A stretch of DNA of 64,000 nucleotides from Pochonia chlamydosporia 170. Taxonomy: Eukaryota > Ascomycota > Sordariomycetes > Hypocreales > Clavicipitaceae. Of this stretch, positions 29,688-43,000 are shown in pieces; within the stretch, counting starts at the first letter, position 1, and each line of letters begins with the position of its first letter. Made by a program: the position numbers and the translations under genes. The notes beneath the pieces were generated by a model that worked only from the letters and a program-made list of their open reading frames with translations, had not been told where the DNA came from and made no database searches. The stretch lies in the NCBI RefSeq assembly GCF_001653235.2, contig NC_035790.1, positions 7,688,001 to 7,752,000 of the forward strand. The letters run 5' to 3'.

Positions 29688-31758
29688 CACCTTCAACCGC
29701 ACCGTCGAGGGCGACGTATGGGATCAAGAAAGGGCTCTCCTGCAATGACGCGATAGAGGGAAGATGGAATAGCGGTTGATGCGGTCGCCGTGCCTTGGTT
29801 TAGGTGGACCGATCGCTTGGGACCGTGTTCGGCGCAGCGGCCACAAACCACGGTGATGGATGCACGCGACCGATGGCAGGCTGATGAAACAAGGTCGTCG
29901 ATGTCAACTACGTGTCCGAATAAGTCGTTGAGTATTTCTTTCACGTTGATGCACGCATCGTGCAGACCGCTGTGCCCAAACTGATGTCGTGACCGCCAGG
30001 AGTCAGAGTGGGTGTTGCGGTAATGATGTCGACTTGCCACTTCTCAACGGCGTATCCCAACACCCGAAGTCGTTCGTGGGTCCCAATTTTTCCCGGCCAG
30101 GCTGCACGTGTCTTAGTCATCCCCTGGAACCTGGATGATCCGATCCCGCAATCGACAATCGACTGATAGAAGCACATGGAGCCGGCAACACCCGCTACAC
30201 CAAAAACACGACATAAAAACATGACAATCGCGGCTATATGGCTTAGAAAGTCAACCAGGCTGGTATTTCGCCATACAACAAGTGTGATTTTGAACTTACT
30301 CGAACTCAAATCTTCTCTCGCGCACGTAATGCTAGACATCGTCCCTATGTGAAATATGTCTCCATGTGTCAACGCGTGAAGATGACTCTTGCAGCTGGGG
30401 GTCAAAGGTATTTAACCTTGTGAAAGGTATCGCATATGGCGTAATCTATCCAGGCATATACGATGTGTTGTGTTCGTGTATACTTAGATGTGGACAAATA
30501 CTTCCACCACGGGCTGTAGGTGTGTAAATGTCACTACCGTAAATACTTGAGTATTTCCCACTAGATTCGAGTGCAGGCTTGAGTAAGAGCGCTTATCTCA
30601 ATCTTCGCAATCCGAGCTGGAATCCAGGTCCAATCGAAAGTCGTTTGACAAGCCATTGGCCATGTACCGTGCTTGAACCGGCCGCTGTATTGAGCGTGTT
30701 CCGCATACTCTTTACGGTATATAATCGCCATAATGTCAACTCGTTTGACTTAGACTCCATAGCTATAGCTGCAAGACCGTGGATGCCAGAAACCAAACAA
30801 CACACCAAGTGACCAAGTGATACAGACAGAAGCGCACCAGAACACAACCCCCAGTGACGACAAGCGGCCAGTTACTAGTGTTAGTACGAACGACAGCCCT
30901 GGTAGGGTGACAGGTATCAAGAGAGAAACGGAAATGCTAAATCCCGGTCGAAAATCTTACGGAAAAGACGACAGTCCTTAGCAGCAAGCAGCAAGCAATT
31001 CTGTCAAGGTTTGCTATTGGTTGACAGTAACGGCTGGGGATCATATTCGATAAGAGACGTGGCAACAACATGCGAGTACGCCGCTAACTCACGAGACACA
31101 AGAGTGTTGAATTTCGTGACTCTGTAAAACTGTAATAGACATTGTTCATTGGTTACAACAGGCCTTGAATTGGCTACGTAGGAACAGCAGTAGCAACTTC
31201 ATCTGTGATAGTAGCATGCATACACAAATTGGTAAGGCTTTTAAGCAGTTACAATGTATCTTTCAATTGTACGCTTACACTAAATAAAAACAGCGCATTT
31301 CTCAACTCTTGTGGCCCGGTGCTCATGGCTAAAACCTCTCTCGTCACTTCATCATCATGGAAAATGCTCCGTCGCGCCGTAGCCCTCCCCATCGCCGAAA
31401 AAAACCACCGACTCGTGCCTGTTTCATCGGTAGAAACGTGAAATCAGAGGGCCAACCCATGCTCCCAAACTCAATAGCTCCGAATAAAACATCCAAACCC
31501 CTAGTCAACAGTCAAAGGCCTTAAAAGAATATGTAATGGAAAATTAAATGAAGACTCCTTGGTTCTGTAGATCCCAAGTGGTATATCCGCCCCGGAATTA
31601 ATGTGCAATAAGATTAAGAAAATAAGTGCCTCCCACGAGGAAATATGTTGTGGCTATTAGTTGTACAGGTGGTATATTATCTTGATGTGAAAGGCCAGAT
31701 ACAAGTGTGCATTATGCCAGCGAGTTTTGATTACCCACTGGGCGTAATAGGTTTCATT
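29688..31758. other. 2-kb intergenic region, no gene seen
   Basis: This is the promoter side of YME1 on the left and the 3' flank of the C2H2 factor on the right. Minus-strand open frames at 29693-30040 and 29941-30405 overlap the expected YME1 leader and show no recognisable domain. The sequence turns AT-rich toward 31600-31700, close to the C2H2 gene's 3' UTR. Confidence 0.5.
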
Positions 31759-33132
<1,374 letters not shown>

Positions 33133-33163
33133 AATGTGGTTTGGTGAGGTTGACTCGAAGTCG

Positions 33164-33427
33164 TTATGGCAGGCTCCCAGTAAATGCAATTACAACTTCC
33201 AAAGTGTTACTGTCGTTGGCTAATAATGGATGTAGGTGACCGTGGCGTATGTTGAGACAGTAGCTCAAGAGGGCAGCCCAACAATTACCTTGGGGCTGGA
33301 ATTGCCTAGCTGTGCAGGGCAGTAAGACCTGATGGGTACTATGAATGTCGTTCTTCCCTCTTGCTTCCCTCTGATATGGGTGTGAGTGGTATGTAGGCAC
33401 TGTGAATAACTCAACAGGCACAAACAA
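33164..33427 (-). other. Possible upstream open reading frame in the C2H2 factor leader
   Basis: An 87-codon frame starts at 33427 and ends 32 nt before the C2H2 start codon. If transcription begins near the TATA-like site at 33659, this frame (and an overlapping 70-codon one from 33477) would lie in the 5' UTR and could dampen translation. The peptide has no recognisable features. A leader intron could remove it. Confidence 0.25.
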
Positions 33428-33658
33428 CGAGCTGAGGGAGTATGCGTTCTTGGAAAGGATGATGAGATTGTTTCCAACAGGTCAAGTCAGGTGTTCGAAG
33501 GAAGTCTCGAAAGAGAGTGGGTAGAAAGATGTGTGTGTGAAGAAGCAAGGTGAAGTTGGGTTGAAGAAGGGAGACGTCTTTCTTTATGAATGTTCTGGGT
33601 GGTATGTGTTTGAGAAGGCTTGATAGATGTCGATGGATAACGAGGCGGCGATGAGATG

Positions 33659-33669
33659 TTATATATATG
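33659..33669 (-). promoter_or_regulatory. TATA-like element upstream of the C2H2 factor
   Basis: ATATATATAAC on the minus strand, about 530 nt upstream of the C2H2 ATG. If used, it implies a leader of ~500 nt. Only the sequence match supports it. Confidence 0.35.
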
Positions 33670-36600
33670 ATCGTGGACTAATGAACAAGGATGGAGGAAG
33701 TGGGACGGGGGGTGGAAGGGGTGAATCTTTAAAGAACAGAGACCAAGCAGGCTCCCAAAGAAGACAGTCCTCTACGCGGGACTGTCGTTATTCGGGACAA
33801 GACCAAGGACCCTGAAAACCAACAGACTTGTAGACGGTGGGCTCTGGAGTGCGGTACTGGAGCTGCGCTCGGGCGTGGGCGAGCCAGGATCTGCTACACA
33901 ATCGGCTAGATCAATGGCAAGACCAGATGCTGCAACGGACGGTACGGCGATCTCCACGGGGCAGGTTTGGGACAGTGCGTAGTGTGGGCAACGAAAGATT
34001 GAAATGGTTTCGGAGGTCCAATGTGGTTTTGAGTATGCCCCTTGAGCTGCGAGAGATAAACAGCAGGACCCAGTTTGCAGGAGCCTCGTAGATATTCCGT
34101 CTCGGTGTGGCCCGATTGCCAAGTGTGTTGCTTGTCCAAATAAACGAATCTAAAGTTGTGTTGTCGTGTGTTGAATTTGTTGGGCCGTTTCTGAATCAAA
34201 GTTCTGATTGTTGCTTGAAAAAAAAAGCTGAAGCAGCACCAGGCAGGTTTGCGAAAATGGAGCAGATTGAGAAGAGCCAGTGGCTCAGCTATCCTCAGCC
34301 TGCCTTGAGAGGATAGCAACCTGATCGTGACGAGAACAGTCTTGGTCAATTTATTTAACAACCTTCTTCTTTGGGAACTGATTCAGTAGAAGGCCTTTGC
34401 GAATAATCTGAAATCGTGAGGGCCGCGTGTGGGGACTGTCGTCGATGGGGAACTCGAGTTCCGTTTGTATCGACCTTAAAATGCACGGATATGCCATTCA
34501 CAAGAACGACAACAAATGCCGGCAGCAATGTATCAGTCGTGGGTAGAGGACCCGTGCTGAATCATGTAAAGCCTAGTAGGAACGGGAAACTGTCGAGAAA
34601 CTGCTCGCCGGATGAGAGCAAGAGACCAGAAGAGACACAAGATCAACACCACACACCTTGGAGGAGTAAAGAGGCAGAGTGAATGCTATATATCATGATT
34701 ATGGGGTCGCCACACACACACAATCCAGGGCAAATCAAACCAGGGACACATGCTATGTGGACTTTGCAAGACAGAAGCAAAATTGGCTATTATTTGGCAT
34801 GACTTAGGCGTGTGGGGAGTGTTATGGGTGCCCATGGCCAGCATCGACTCGTGGCCGCAGTAGTGGCAGACAAAAAGCAGCAAAAGAGTGACGGCTCTTG
34901 CGGATTTCGGTATTGCGGCGCTGGTGAGAGCGAAGCGGTTGAGTCGAGCAAGCTCTCCACGACATGGACCGACATGGACGACGACCAGGACCGTGTAAGT
35001 GACTGACTGCTTGATGGAGACATTGTGGCTCACATGGGGTGGGGAGCCCTGCAGGACCACTTCCCGGATACTAGGGGAGAGAGCCGGGGTGGAGGAGTGG
35101 ATTTGGAAAATGATGGAGTTGAGGAGTGTAAAGAGGAAGTCCAGAAATGTGAAGGTGTATGTGTGTGGTGGAGTGGGAGTAGGAAGTCAAGGTTGGACGA
35201 GACCTGTCGTGGGCGGGAGGAGGCCAACTGGTGTGTTGGGGGAACAAGGTACCTGGCAGGAGCTACCTAGGTACTTGCCTCCAGAGTCACTGCTGAGGTA
35301 CCGTACCAAAGCACCGGAGACGCAGTCGCGACCTTGCATGTGCCGGGGACAGACTTGCCTCAATTGGGAGCAACTGGGGTGCTGTGAAATGTGACCAGCG
35401 CCTCATCATTGTCCGGCAGGCTTGCGAGGCTAGCCTCTTTTTAGCAGACAGAAGACGAGCACACCAGAAAGCGGGACGGGAGCAAGGCAAGAACAAGGCA
35501 AGGCAAGAGCAGGACCAGGACCAGGAGCAGAGTAAAAGCCGCGTCGTTTTCCGTCAAGGTTCGTACTCCCAACATGTAGCCAGCACTTCACACCAGTGGT
35601 CCATCCTGGACCTCAGTACTGTATCAATCCCTTACCTGGACTCCGAATCGAATGGCGACCCCTCAGAGTTTTTAGTGCCTGCCAACCGAGCCGGCCTCGA
35701 AGTACACCGTCATAAGTGCGAAGGAAGCAACGATTTGTTCTGTCAGGTACGTACCCTGTTATCTCGTCTGCCGATTGGCCCACTGACTGGCTGACTGACT
35801 CTGCCCACAGCAGGACTGCCTATCTCCTCACAAGCACAGCAAAGCAACCGATGTACAATACATACATGTATGTCTGAATGTATGAGTGCTTGTCCTACAG
35901 CCCCTTTTGGGTGCTATAGCACAACTAATGCTTTGTTGTTGTTTTTTTAATTCCCTTGCCCCTCCTCAACTTATCCTCGACTTGCTTTTTGGGGACATGG
36001 CCAAGGCATGGCCCGCCATTTGGACCCGGGCCTCTGCCTACTGCGCTAAACTCCACCTGCCGGACGATTGGGAGGGAATGGCTCCCGGCACTCCGTACAA
36101 AGCATTGCGAAGGGCCGCCCATGGATGCATGCAAAGCACACCACAGAGGCGTCCAGAGTCTGGCCTCAAGAAGCCCAGTCGCATATCCCTCGAGTTTACT
36201 GGCAACCTGAGCCAGGGGGTGGGACTGAGAGGCAGGGGAGGGGCGTCTCCTTCTCAGAATGTCGACCCTCATGCTATTGGCACCAGGACCACAGTCTCCG
36301 AAGACACACAGACCAGTTGATCCCCAATAGGTAAAGAGGTTGGGATAGCCCGAACCGGAGCAGCCTCATGGGAAAAGAAAGAACAAAAATACACTCGCCA
36401 ACCAAGCTGCCTCCTGTGAACTGCGACTGAACCAAAGACCACCAGAGCGCGAAATCAAAAGGACATAACTCATTGGTTACATGGCGGGCACCTCGGCTTC
36501 TTTCAAGCAAAGGAATAAAAACAACTCAAGATGCGAATTCTCGGATCAAAGGGGTAGCCCGTTCTTGGGCGGGCGGCACTGTTTGTACCACAACGGCTAC

Positions 36601-39600
36601 TCTCAAGGTTTTACCCAAACTGCCCTACTGCCATAGACCCGGAGTCTATGTTGTAGCACTAAACCTGCTGTCACCTCACCACGTAACAGCCCGGCAAGTC
36701 AACTGGAAGCCGGATGTCGTTCCCAACGGCGTTTCCGAGCGCACGTACCGCAGCTTGTCTGGAGTAGGATGATGCATCCCAAATCCGTTTTGACTTGAGC
36801 AAAACGGCACCTTCCGCTGGCCGCCAGAAACAATACCTCTCCTCACGCCGTTCCCCTTCTGGGACTAGTCTCAATAACCAGATTATCCCTTCCGGGCAAT
36901 GTGTGGCTTCCCCTATCATGCAGCTGTCCAACAGCCTCTCACCCATTGCCACAGCACAACGCTCCTGCATGTGCCTGCAATGTCATACCAAGCGCTGGTT
37001 TCTGTTGTGCCCGTGGTTGTGGAAAAGGCTTCATGTCCAAAAGTGGGATCTACTCTGGGCGAGGATGGCTTGCGGGGTGTGACAGGGAGCAATTTGAGAT
37101 TTGTGGCCACGAGAACAGAAGAGGAGCAATCAACCAAGCCCATAACGTCAACATGAAAAGAACCTGGTGGGGGTTGCCCCATGGCAAGGGGGAAAGTCGT
37201 CAGCAATTGATGAGGAGTGGCCATCTCTCCATAATATCCCACACTGCAGTTTGCTGTGTAGCTCCATAACTGAGATACTCAATTAGCAGGGCCAACCTAG
37301 CAAGGAGCTGCATCAAGCTTCAGGTGGAAGGGGACACGAGCTAACCACTGCATTTACAGCAAAATTAATGAGATTTGGGCCTGGTAATCGCCATGCTGGC
37401 TCTGGGGTACGAACTCCCATCTGGCTCAGCAATCGTTGGCACATACAAAAGTCGAGATAGGAACCGAGCGCTGCACACCACACATCAATCAGCGGCAGGC
37501 GGTGGTTTTACCATTAATTACCATCATACCAATGGCAGAGGCTGCATCTTGCTTTGCAGGTCATCACAACCGCACCAGCACGACGTAACAGTTTAATGTC
37601 AATCTCTTGGTCATTGCGGTGTGTCGGTACCTCTGAAAGACACAGATGCAAGTTCGTGACTCGAGCAGTTGCTGGACCTGCAGGCTAGTGACCCTCGTAC
37701 CTGCACTTCAGTCCAAAGTTCAAAGACAAACCGACCCAGCAGCACCGACCACGCATGCTGTTGGCCTGTCATGAATCCTACGTTATTGGCTTTCCTTTTT
37801 TTTTTCTGTGCCCTCTGTTGACTTGAATATCTTCTGGTGCTGGGAAGGAGTTGTCGTCCACCAATTAAAGATTTGAGCTCCAGCATGGGGTGGTGGACAG
37901 AGCGTATGAACCAAGTTTATGGTTTATGAGGCATCATGGAGGATGGCGGATGTCTCAACGCAAACTTCTCAAATCCTCAAACTCCATGAGAAATCAGCGT
38001 TGGGCCATATTGTTGAGCATTTGACCCTGTTTCACACCTATGTGATTCTTTCCTCTACTGTCTCGATACTCATCGTACCAGATAATGGAAGTGTGTCACT
38101 ATTGGCAATCATTGACAGGCATCGCGTAAGCTTTAGCTGTTCCCCAAATAGGCTTCACACCACCCTGTGTCATTCAAACGAGACATCGCGCATGAAAGAT
38201 TTACAAAAATTGATCTCGGGTGGCCTGGAGAGCAGGGTCATGTATGTCTTTGACTGGTTCAGCGCGGGGGGGAAGTTGTTGACATCCTGCCTCCTTTGTC
38301 GGGCTGTTGCTCCTCATGGCCCATTCTCGATACTTTAAAGCTACCATGGTATGTTTGTCTGACCGACTGTTCTTCATGGATCATTTGTTAATTATTTGGG
38401 AGGACAGATCCTTGGTGAATAACTTGCGCCGGGAGATGCAAGTGATGGCATGGCATGCGCTTGCATGGATGATGGGCTTGCTCGCATTCAACCATTGGCC
38501 ATGTGAACCAGAACACTGCGATACCAAATGTCTCTCTACTGTCTTATCTGAATTTGGTCCTGGGCTAGCTATTTTGGCCCCTGGTATCTCTTCATCGTTG
38601 CTTTGCCGAACTAGACTGGGTCCAGTTACATTCTATACTCGCCATGCCTAGACTAATCCCGCTGGTTCAAACCCTGGTCCAACGGTAGCCTCAGATCCCG
38701 AGGGCGAAACGACTGCCTTGGATCATGCAGTTCAATCAATGACGACCTCCAAACTACGCTCCCCGTCTGGTTCCAGACTCAAGCTTTCATGGTCAACCTT
38801 GGCGACATACGCGTGTCCCACGCCGTTGATTAAAAGGCCGTGCGTTAAGGTGCTGCTTCGCACCAGCAACTAAATGGTATCATTGGAAGCCGTTGAGTTT
38901 TGACCGCCCACAATAAAGGTGAAGCCGCACTGCCCTTCACTTTGAAGAGCACGAGGCTGAGCTCCATGTTTTCCAATGTAGTTGCTGACTTACACCTGAT
39001 AAGGATGCGCCATACGTGATGCCATTCTGTTTAGGCCAGCCAAGGCACTTCATACCACGGAGGAACCTGCTTTACTCGAACCAGGGTACATGCTCAATTA
39101 CTGCGTCCCGTGGCTCATGATGCAGCTTCAGCCGCTGTCTGTTCCCATGCGGTAAAATCTCTTCATTTGGTCCTCGAACTCAGGTTGGACGGCGGGAAGA
39201 CGGCGTTGCCGTAATGTGCAAGCGTAGACTGTGAGAAGGAACTCGTGATTTACATGCATCAAACAACTAGCCCATCTACACCGTGCATGAGGAACAGCTC
39301 GAAACTGGCCGTACATGGAAGTGTTTTGGTGTCTTACATCATTCTGTCATGCAGGACATTCTGTGTTCAACAAAGCCAGTTCAGGCGTACATACCAGTTT
39401 GTGGACATGTTGAAGGTAGATGTTTCACTGGCCCATCTAATCATTTCATGGAGCCACACTACGAGTCTACCAACACACGGTCCTGACTCACTTCTCCGTA
39501 GCTAGCTGAAGAAAAATCAGACGGAATGATTACCAGTTCCCAAAGAACGCTCACAGAGTTGAGTACGCCAATCCACGAGGCCACAACCCTTTGTTTTGAC

Positions 39601-40000
39601 CTAATAAACGAAGACGCGACACAAAACGTCTGTTCACGACACCTGAGGCGGTTTGGTGATCATGCAAGGCCAAGAGACACGAAATTATCAATTATCAATG
39701 TGAACGCACTACGTTCTTGCTTTCATCTGTCATCTTCAGTCCATGCCAGAATGGGAGAGACAACGCAAGGGGTTTGACAAGTTGAAACACAAAGTTTCCA
39801 AAGTTAAATTCATTCTCTGGCTGTGCAATTGGTTTAGAGGTTCCATCAGGTTCTTTTTGTTCTTTTCTGTCTTCCAAGCGAGGCGAGGTTTCTAGGCGAA
39901 CCACAAGTCTCACCTTTTTCAAAAAGAGGTCTCGCCTTCCATCCAGCAGAATGTCGTCCAGCTTTATTTAGAGGCTACTGGAGCGGAAGCAGCGGTTCAT
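33670..40000. other. Gene-poor region, left part
   Basis: No open frame here looks like a conserved protein, and I could not assemble exons into one. Visible content includes purine-rich low-complexity DNA at 35085-35205 and 35480-35536 (GGCAAG and GGACCA type repeats). A TACCTAGGTA palindrome lies at 35264-35273, an ACTCCGTA word at 36090-36097, and a poly-T run near 37797-37806. Base composition is close to the neighbouring genes, with no AT-rich RIP signature by eye. Confidence 0.6.
35480..35536 (+). repeat. Purine-rich low-complexity tract
   Basis: Irregular repeats of GGCAAG/GAACAAG followed by GGACCA and GGAGCAG units. It is almost free of T on this strand. No coding meaning is apparent. 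Confidence 0.6.
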
Positions 40001-43000
40001 CTGCTTCAATTTCTGAGAGCTTGGACCTTGGGTCGGCTCGACGCTACGCCTCCCCGCAACGATTCGAAACTTGGGGTCCCGGTTGAGACGAATTGATTGT
40101 GTGAGTACGGAGTAGTTGTGGCCAAGAATGGGGATCGCGTTCTACGCTACGGAGTGCAAATGGCCATACCAGACCTTGGCTGTGGTAAGTAGCCTGTCTG
40201 TGTTTGAGTCTCAATTACGTGGTGGTGTGGTACTCTATGCAATCTTGCCCACTCGCGCGAGTCGGCCGAGACAGCATTTCGTGAGCGACGATCTTTGGGC
40301 GAAATTTTCCAGACCGTTGCACAAGCGCAAGCCTCAATGCCGGGAAGGATCCCCACACCCATGAGAATACTCGGCCTACTTGAATCACTTCATCTCTGAC
40401 ATGATCTACGTGGTGGGCTCTGTCAAAAGGGGTCGGTTACGTAGCGTTGGCATGCCCAGAAACACGAGGAAAGGAGGGGAATGAATGACAAGCAAGGCGT
40501 GGCCATGTTCCGGGAATAGGATCAACATATTGCATCTTTGGACATGGTTTTCTGTCGACCAAACTCCCTTTCCCCTAATACAATGCCACGCTTCGGCAGA
40601 TGCCTCCTTGCCAACACATTGCGAGCAAATTGGCAGGACAGCCATCTGCAGGTTTGAAAATCCTTTTGGCTGGCCACGGTACTTGCACCTCGCAACTTCA
40701 ACTTGCATTCTGTGGCGCAAGCGAAGTTGCAGAGTTACGGTGGTGGTGGTGCGCTGTGCTGACTACCGTCAGCCAAACAGCCACTCCAAGGGCAGTGTGT
40801 TGCCTACAGAACGACAGGTCAGTTAAACGAAGCTTCCGCTCGGGAGACTTGAACGAGATCCGTTCCGGGCAGAACGAGGTACGAAGCTAGGGACGGAGTG
40901 GAGGGATGCTCTTGCTTTGTCAATAATGCTTGTCCGCTTCGATTTGCATCACCACGAACCGCAGTTTTCCAACCATCCTCCTCTTGATCCTCAACGGACT
41001 TAAGTCCCGTGCCTTACAGTCCCGCTCCTTACTCCTAACTTAACGGCAGTGCAATCCGGCGGTGCGCCGATTCCTACATCCGTGGAGCGTTTACTGTGAA
41101 GAGGTGAATGATCGGCCTGGTTGCAATGTGACGCCATGGCCGACGGGCAGCTTTCCCGGCACGCAAGGCATGCGTGGTGGCTTGCTGTCCACGGTTCAAT
41201 TGGAAGATGTACTGGTTGACCTTGCCTTGTTGACCTTCCAAAGCCACAGGCTTTCTCACATTTTGTCACGGGGCTGGTTAGTTCATTCATACGGGTTTCC
41301 CACCCATTCTGCCGTACCTGACAGGCACTAGTCATCCAAGGTTCCCTGTCAATATCACCACTGGACTCGGCAAGTGAACTGTCATTGCAGGAACGGAGAA
41401 GCGGAACATTGCTAGCGTACCGTGTTGTTTTTCCGTTGCTTAAGCGTCCAACTATCAACACCAGACCACGAATCACGGATTTGACGAGCCAACAAGTCCG
41501 ACGCCGCTCCTCGCCCCGAGCATCCTCTGGCAATTGTCCACCAGGCCAGGAACCAAATCCCGTATCCGCCTTATACCTGGAGTTGGGAGGCCCACACATG
41601 GCATGGACTGGCAGGGCGACACAGGGGATACTAGGGTTACCCAGGCCAAAAAAGACTGCAAGGCCGGGCAAAGGCCGTATACCCCCAACCACCCCCCCAC
41701 GACAAATCTTGGGACAGACTTTGATGGGAGGCTGCATCCAGGATCATCGCCAAGGTTTGTTGTGTTGCTTGGTTCGAGCCCTGGTTTTCGTTTTGTCTCG
41801 TATGGAGAGCAGTTTGGGAAATGGCGGCAATGACCCAATCAATTGTTCTCGCAACAGATGCCCCTCTCACTCTACTTGACACTCTCTGGAACAAGCATGG
41901 TCATAAAAATAAACTTACTTTGTCGCCAGGTTGGGCTCGATTTAAACCATCGAGCTTGGCACGCGGTTCAACTACTGGAGTAAATTGGTCATCTCGAGAT
42001 AATAAGACGAAATTTATGTCCCCGTCTCCAAACCTAGATTCCCGCTCTGACATCGGCAGGCCAGATGTGGACACGCGAGTGTGAGTGTAGCCGTCACAAA
42101 ACGGTGGCAGGCAAACAAAGCCCAAGCAACCATGGCGAATCACCATGCCTCTTGTCAACTAGTTGATCATTTCCCACAGGGCTCCCCACCAGATGAAGAG
42201 GGCAAGCTTGGAAAATGCGCCCAGGTGTGCTGCGACCTGCACCTTCATCACCTACCGGCCTAGTCTCTTTCTGTCCCTGTGGGCAAGGGCCTTGCATGAT
42301 GGCCCCAAAGAGGCATGGTCTACATGGAGAACAAGGAGAAAAGCTGGGGGTGGCTAAAACAGTGGCCGTACCGAGTAAGTTTGGTTTGTTTGTCTGTCTT
42401 AAAGCCGCAAGCTAATTAGTTGCTGTGTCTCAGGATACACATTCTCATACAGGCCACGAAGAAACTGTCATTTGGCTATTTGTCAACTTGTCCATTGACG
42501 CGGCAGACTTGTTCACTACGAAGACAAAGCTAACCGTCCTGCTGAGAGTCTCAGGATTGACAAGATGCCAAACTACGCTCGGGGGACGGTGTTGCCGGGG
42601 GGTTGACGCCATTCGTAATGTTGGTCTTGTTCGATCACACTGGTAAGATTAGCACACCAATTACATGAATTAGGCAGCCAGATTCTTTCGGCCTTTTCGA
42701 CTTCCGCCGCTAGAGATGAGCAACTGTAAACCCAACTAGGCGGAATATGGTCGGGCACTTTGGCGAGCATCATCAATTACATTCCAGGTAGTTTTGTTGC
42801 ACCTTTTAATCTTTTACAGTCGGCATTGACGTGCCCATGTTAGAAAATACAATTGGTATTTTTGTTCCGAGGCAGAACCTTTGTTCGGAAGGCACGATTG
42901 TTGACGCCATCCAAGCCACCTCTCTTCATGGCGGGCAGTCTTCCGTACCACGTTGTCTACGGCGCTTTTTTGCTGGATTGTCCAATAGACTCTCGTCTCA

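Noticed and set aside
29941..30405. 154-codon minus-strand frame upstream of YME1
   Set aside because: Contains a donor-like GTAAGT early on but no acceptor leads to protein-like sequence. It probably overlaps the YME1 promoter or leader.
38655..38750. tRNA-like words GGTTCAAACCC and TGGTCCAACGG
   Set aside because: They occur in the wrong order for one tRNA, and neither gives a cloverleaf.
41000..41737. 245-codon minus-strand frame, the longest in the desert
   Set aside because: Composition is rich in Cys, Pro, His, Ser with no hydrophobic periodicity. A plus-strand frame of similar length covers much of the same bases, which indicates chance openness.
41765..41790. tRNA B-box-like GGTTCGAGCCC
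   Set aside because: No matching A box at the right distance, the T-stem pairs poorly and no acceptor stem can be drawn.
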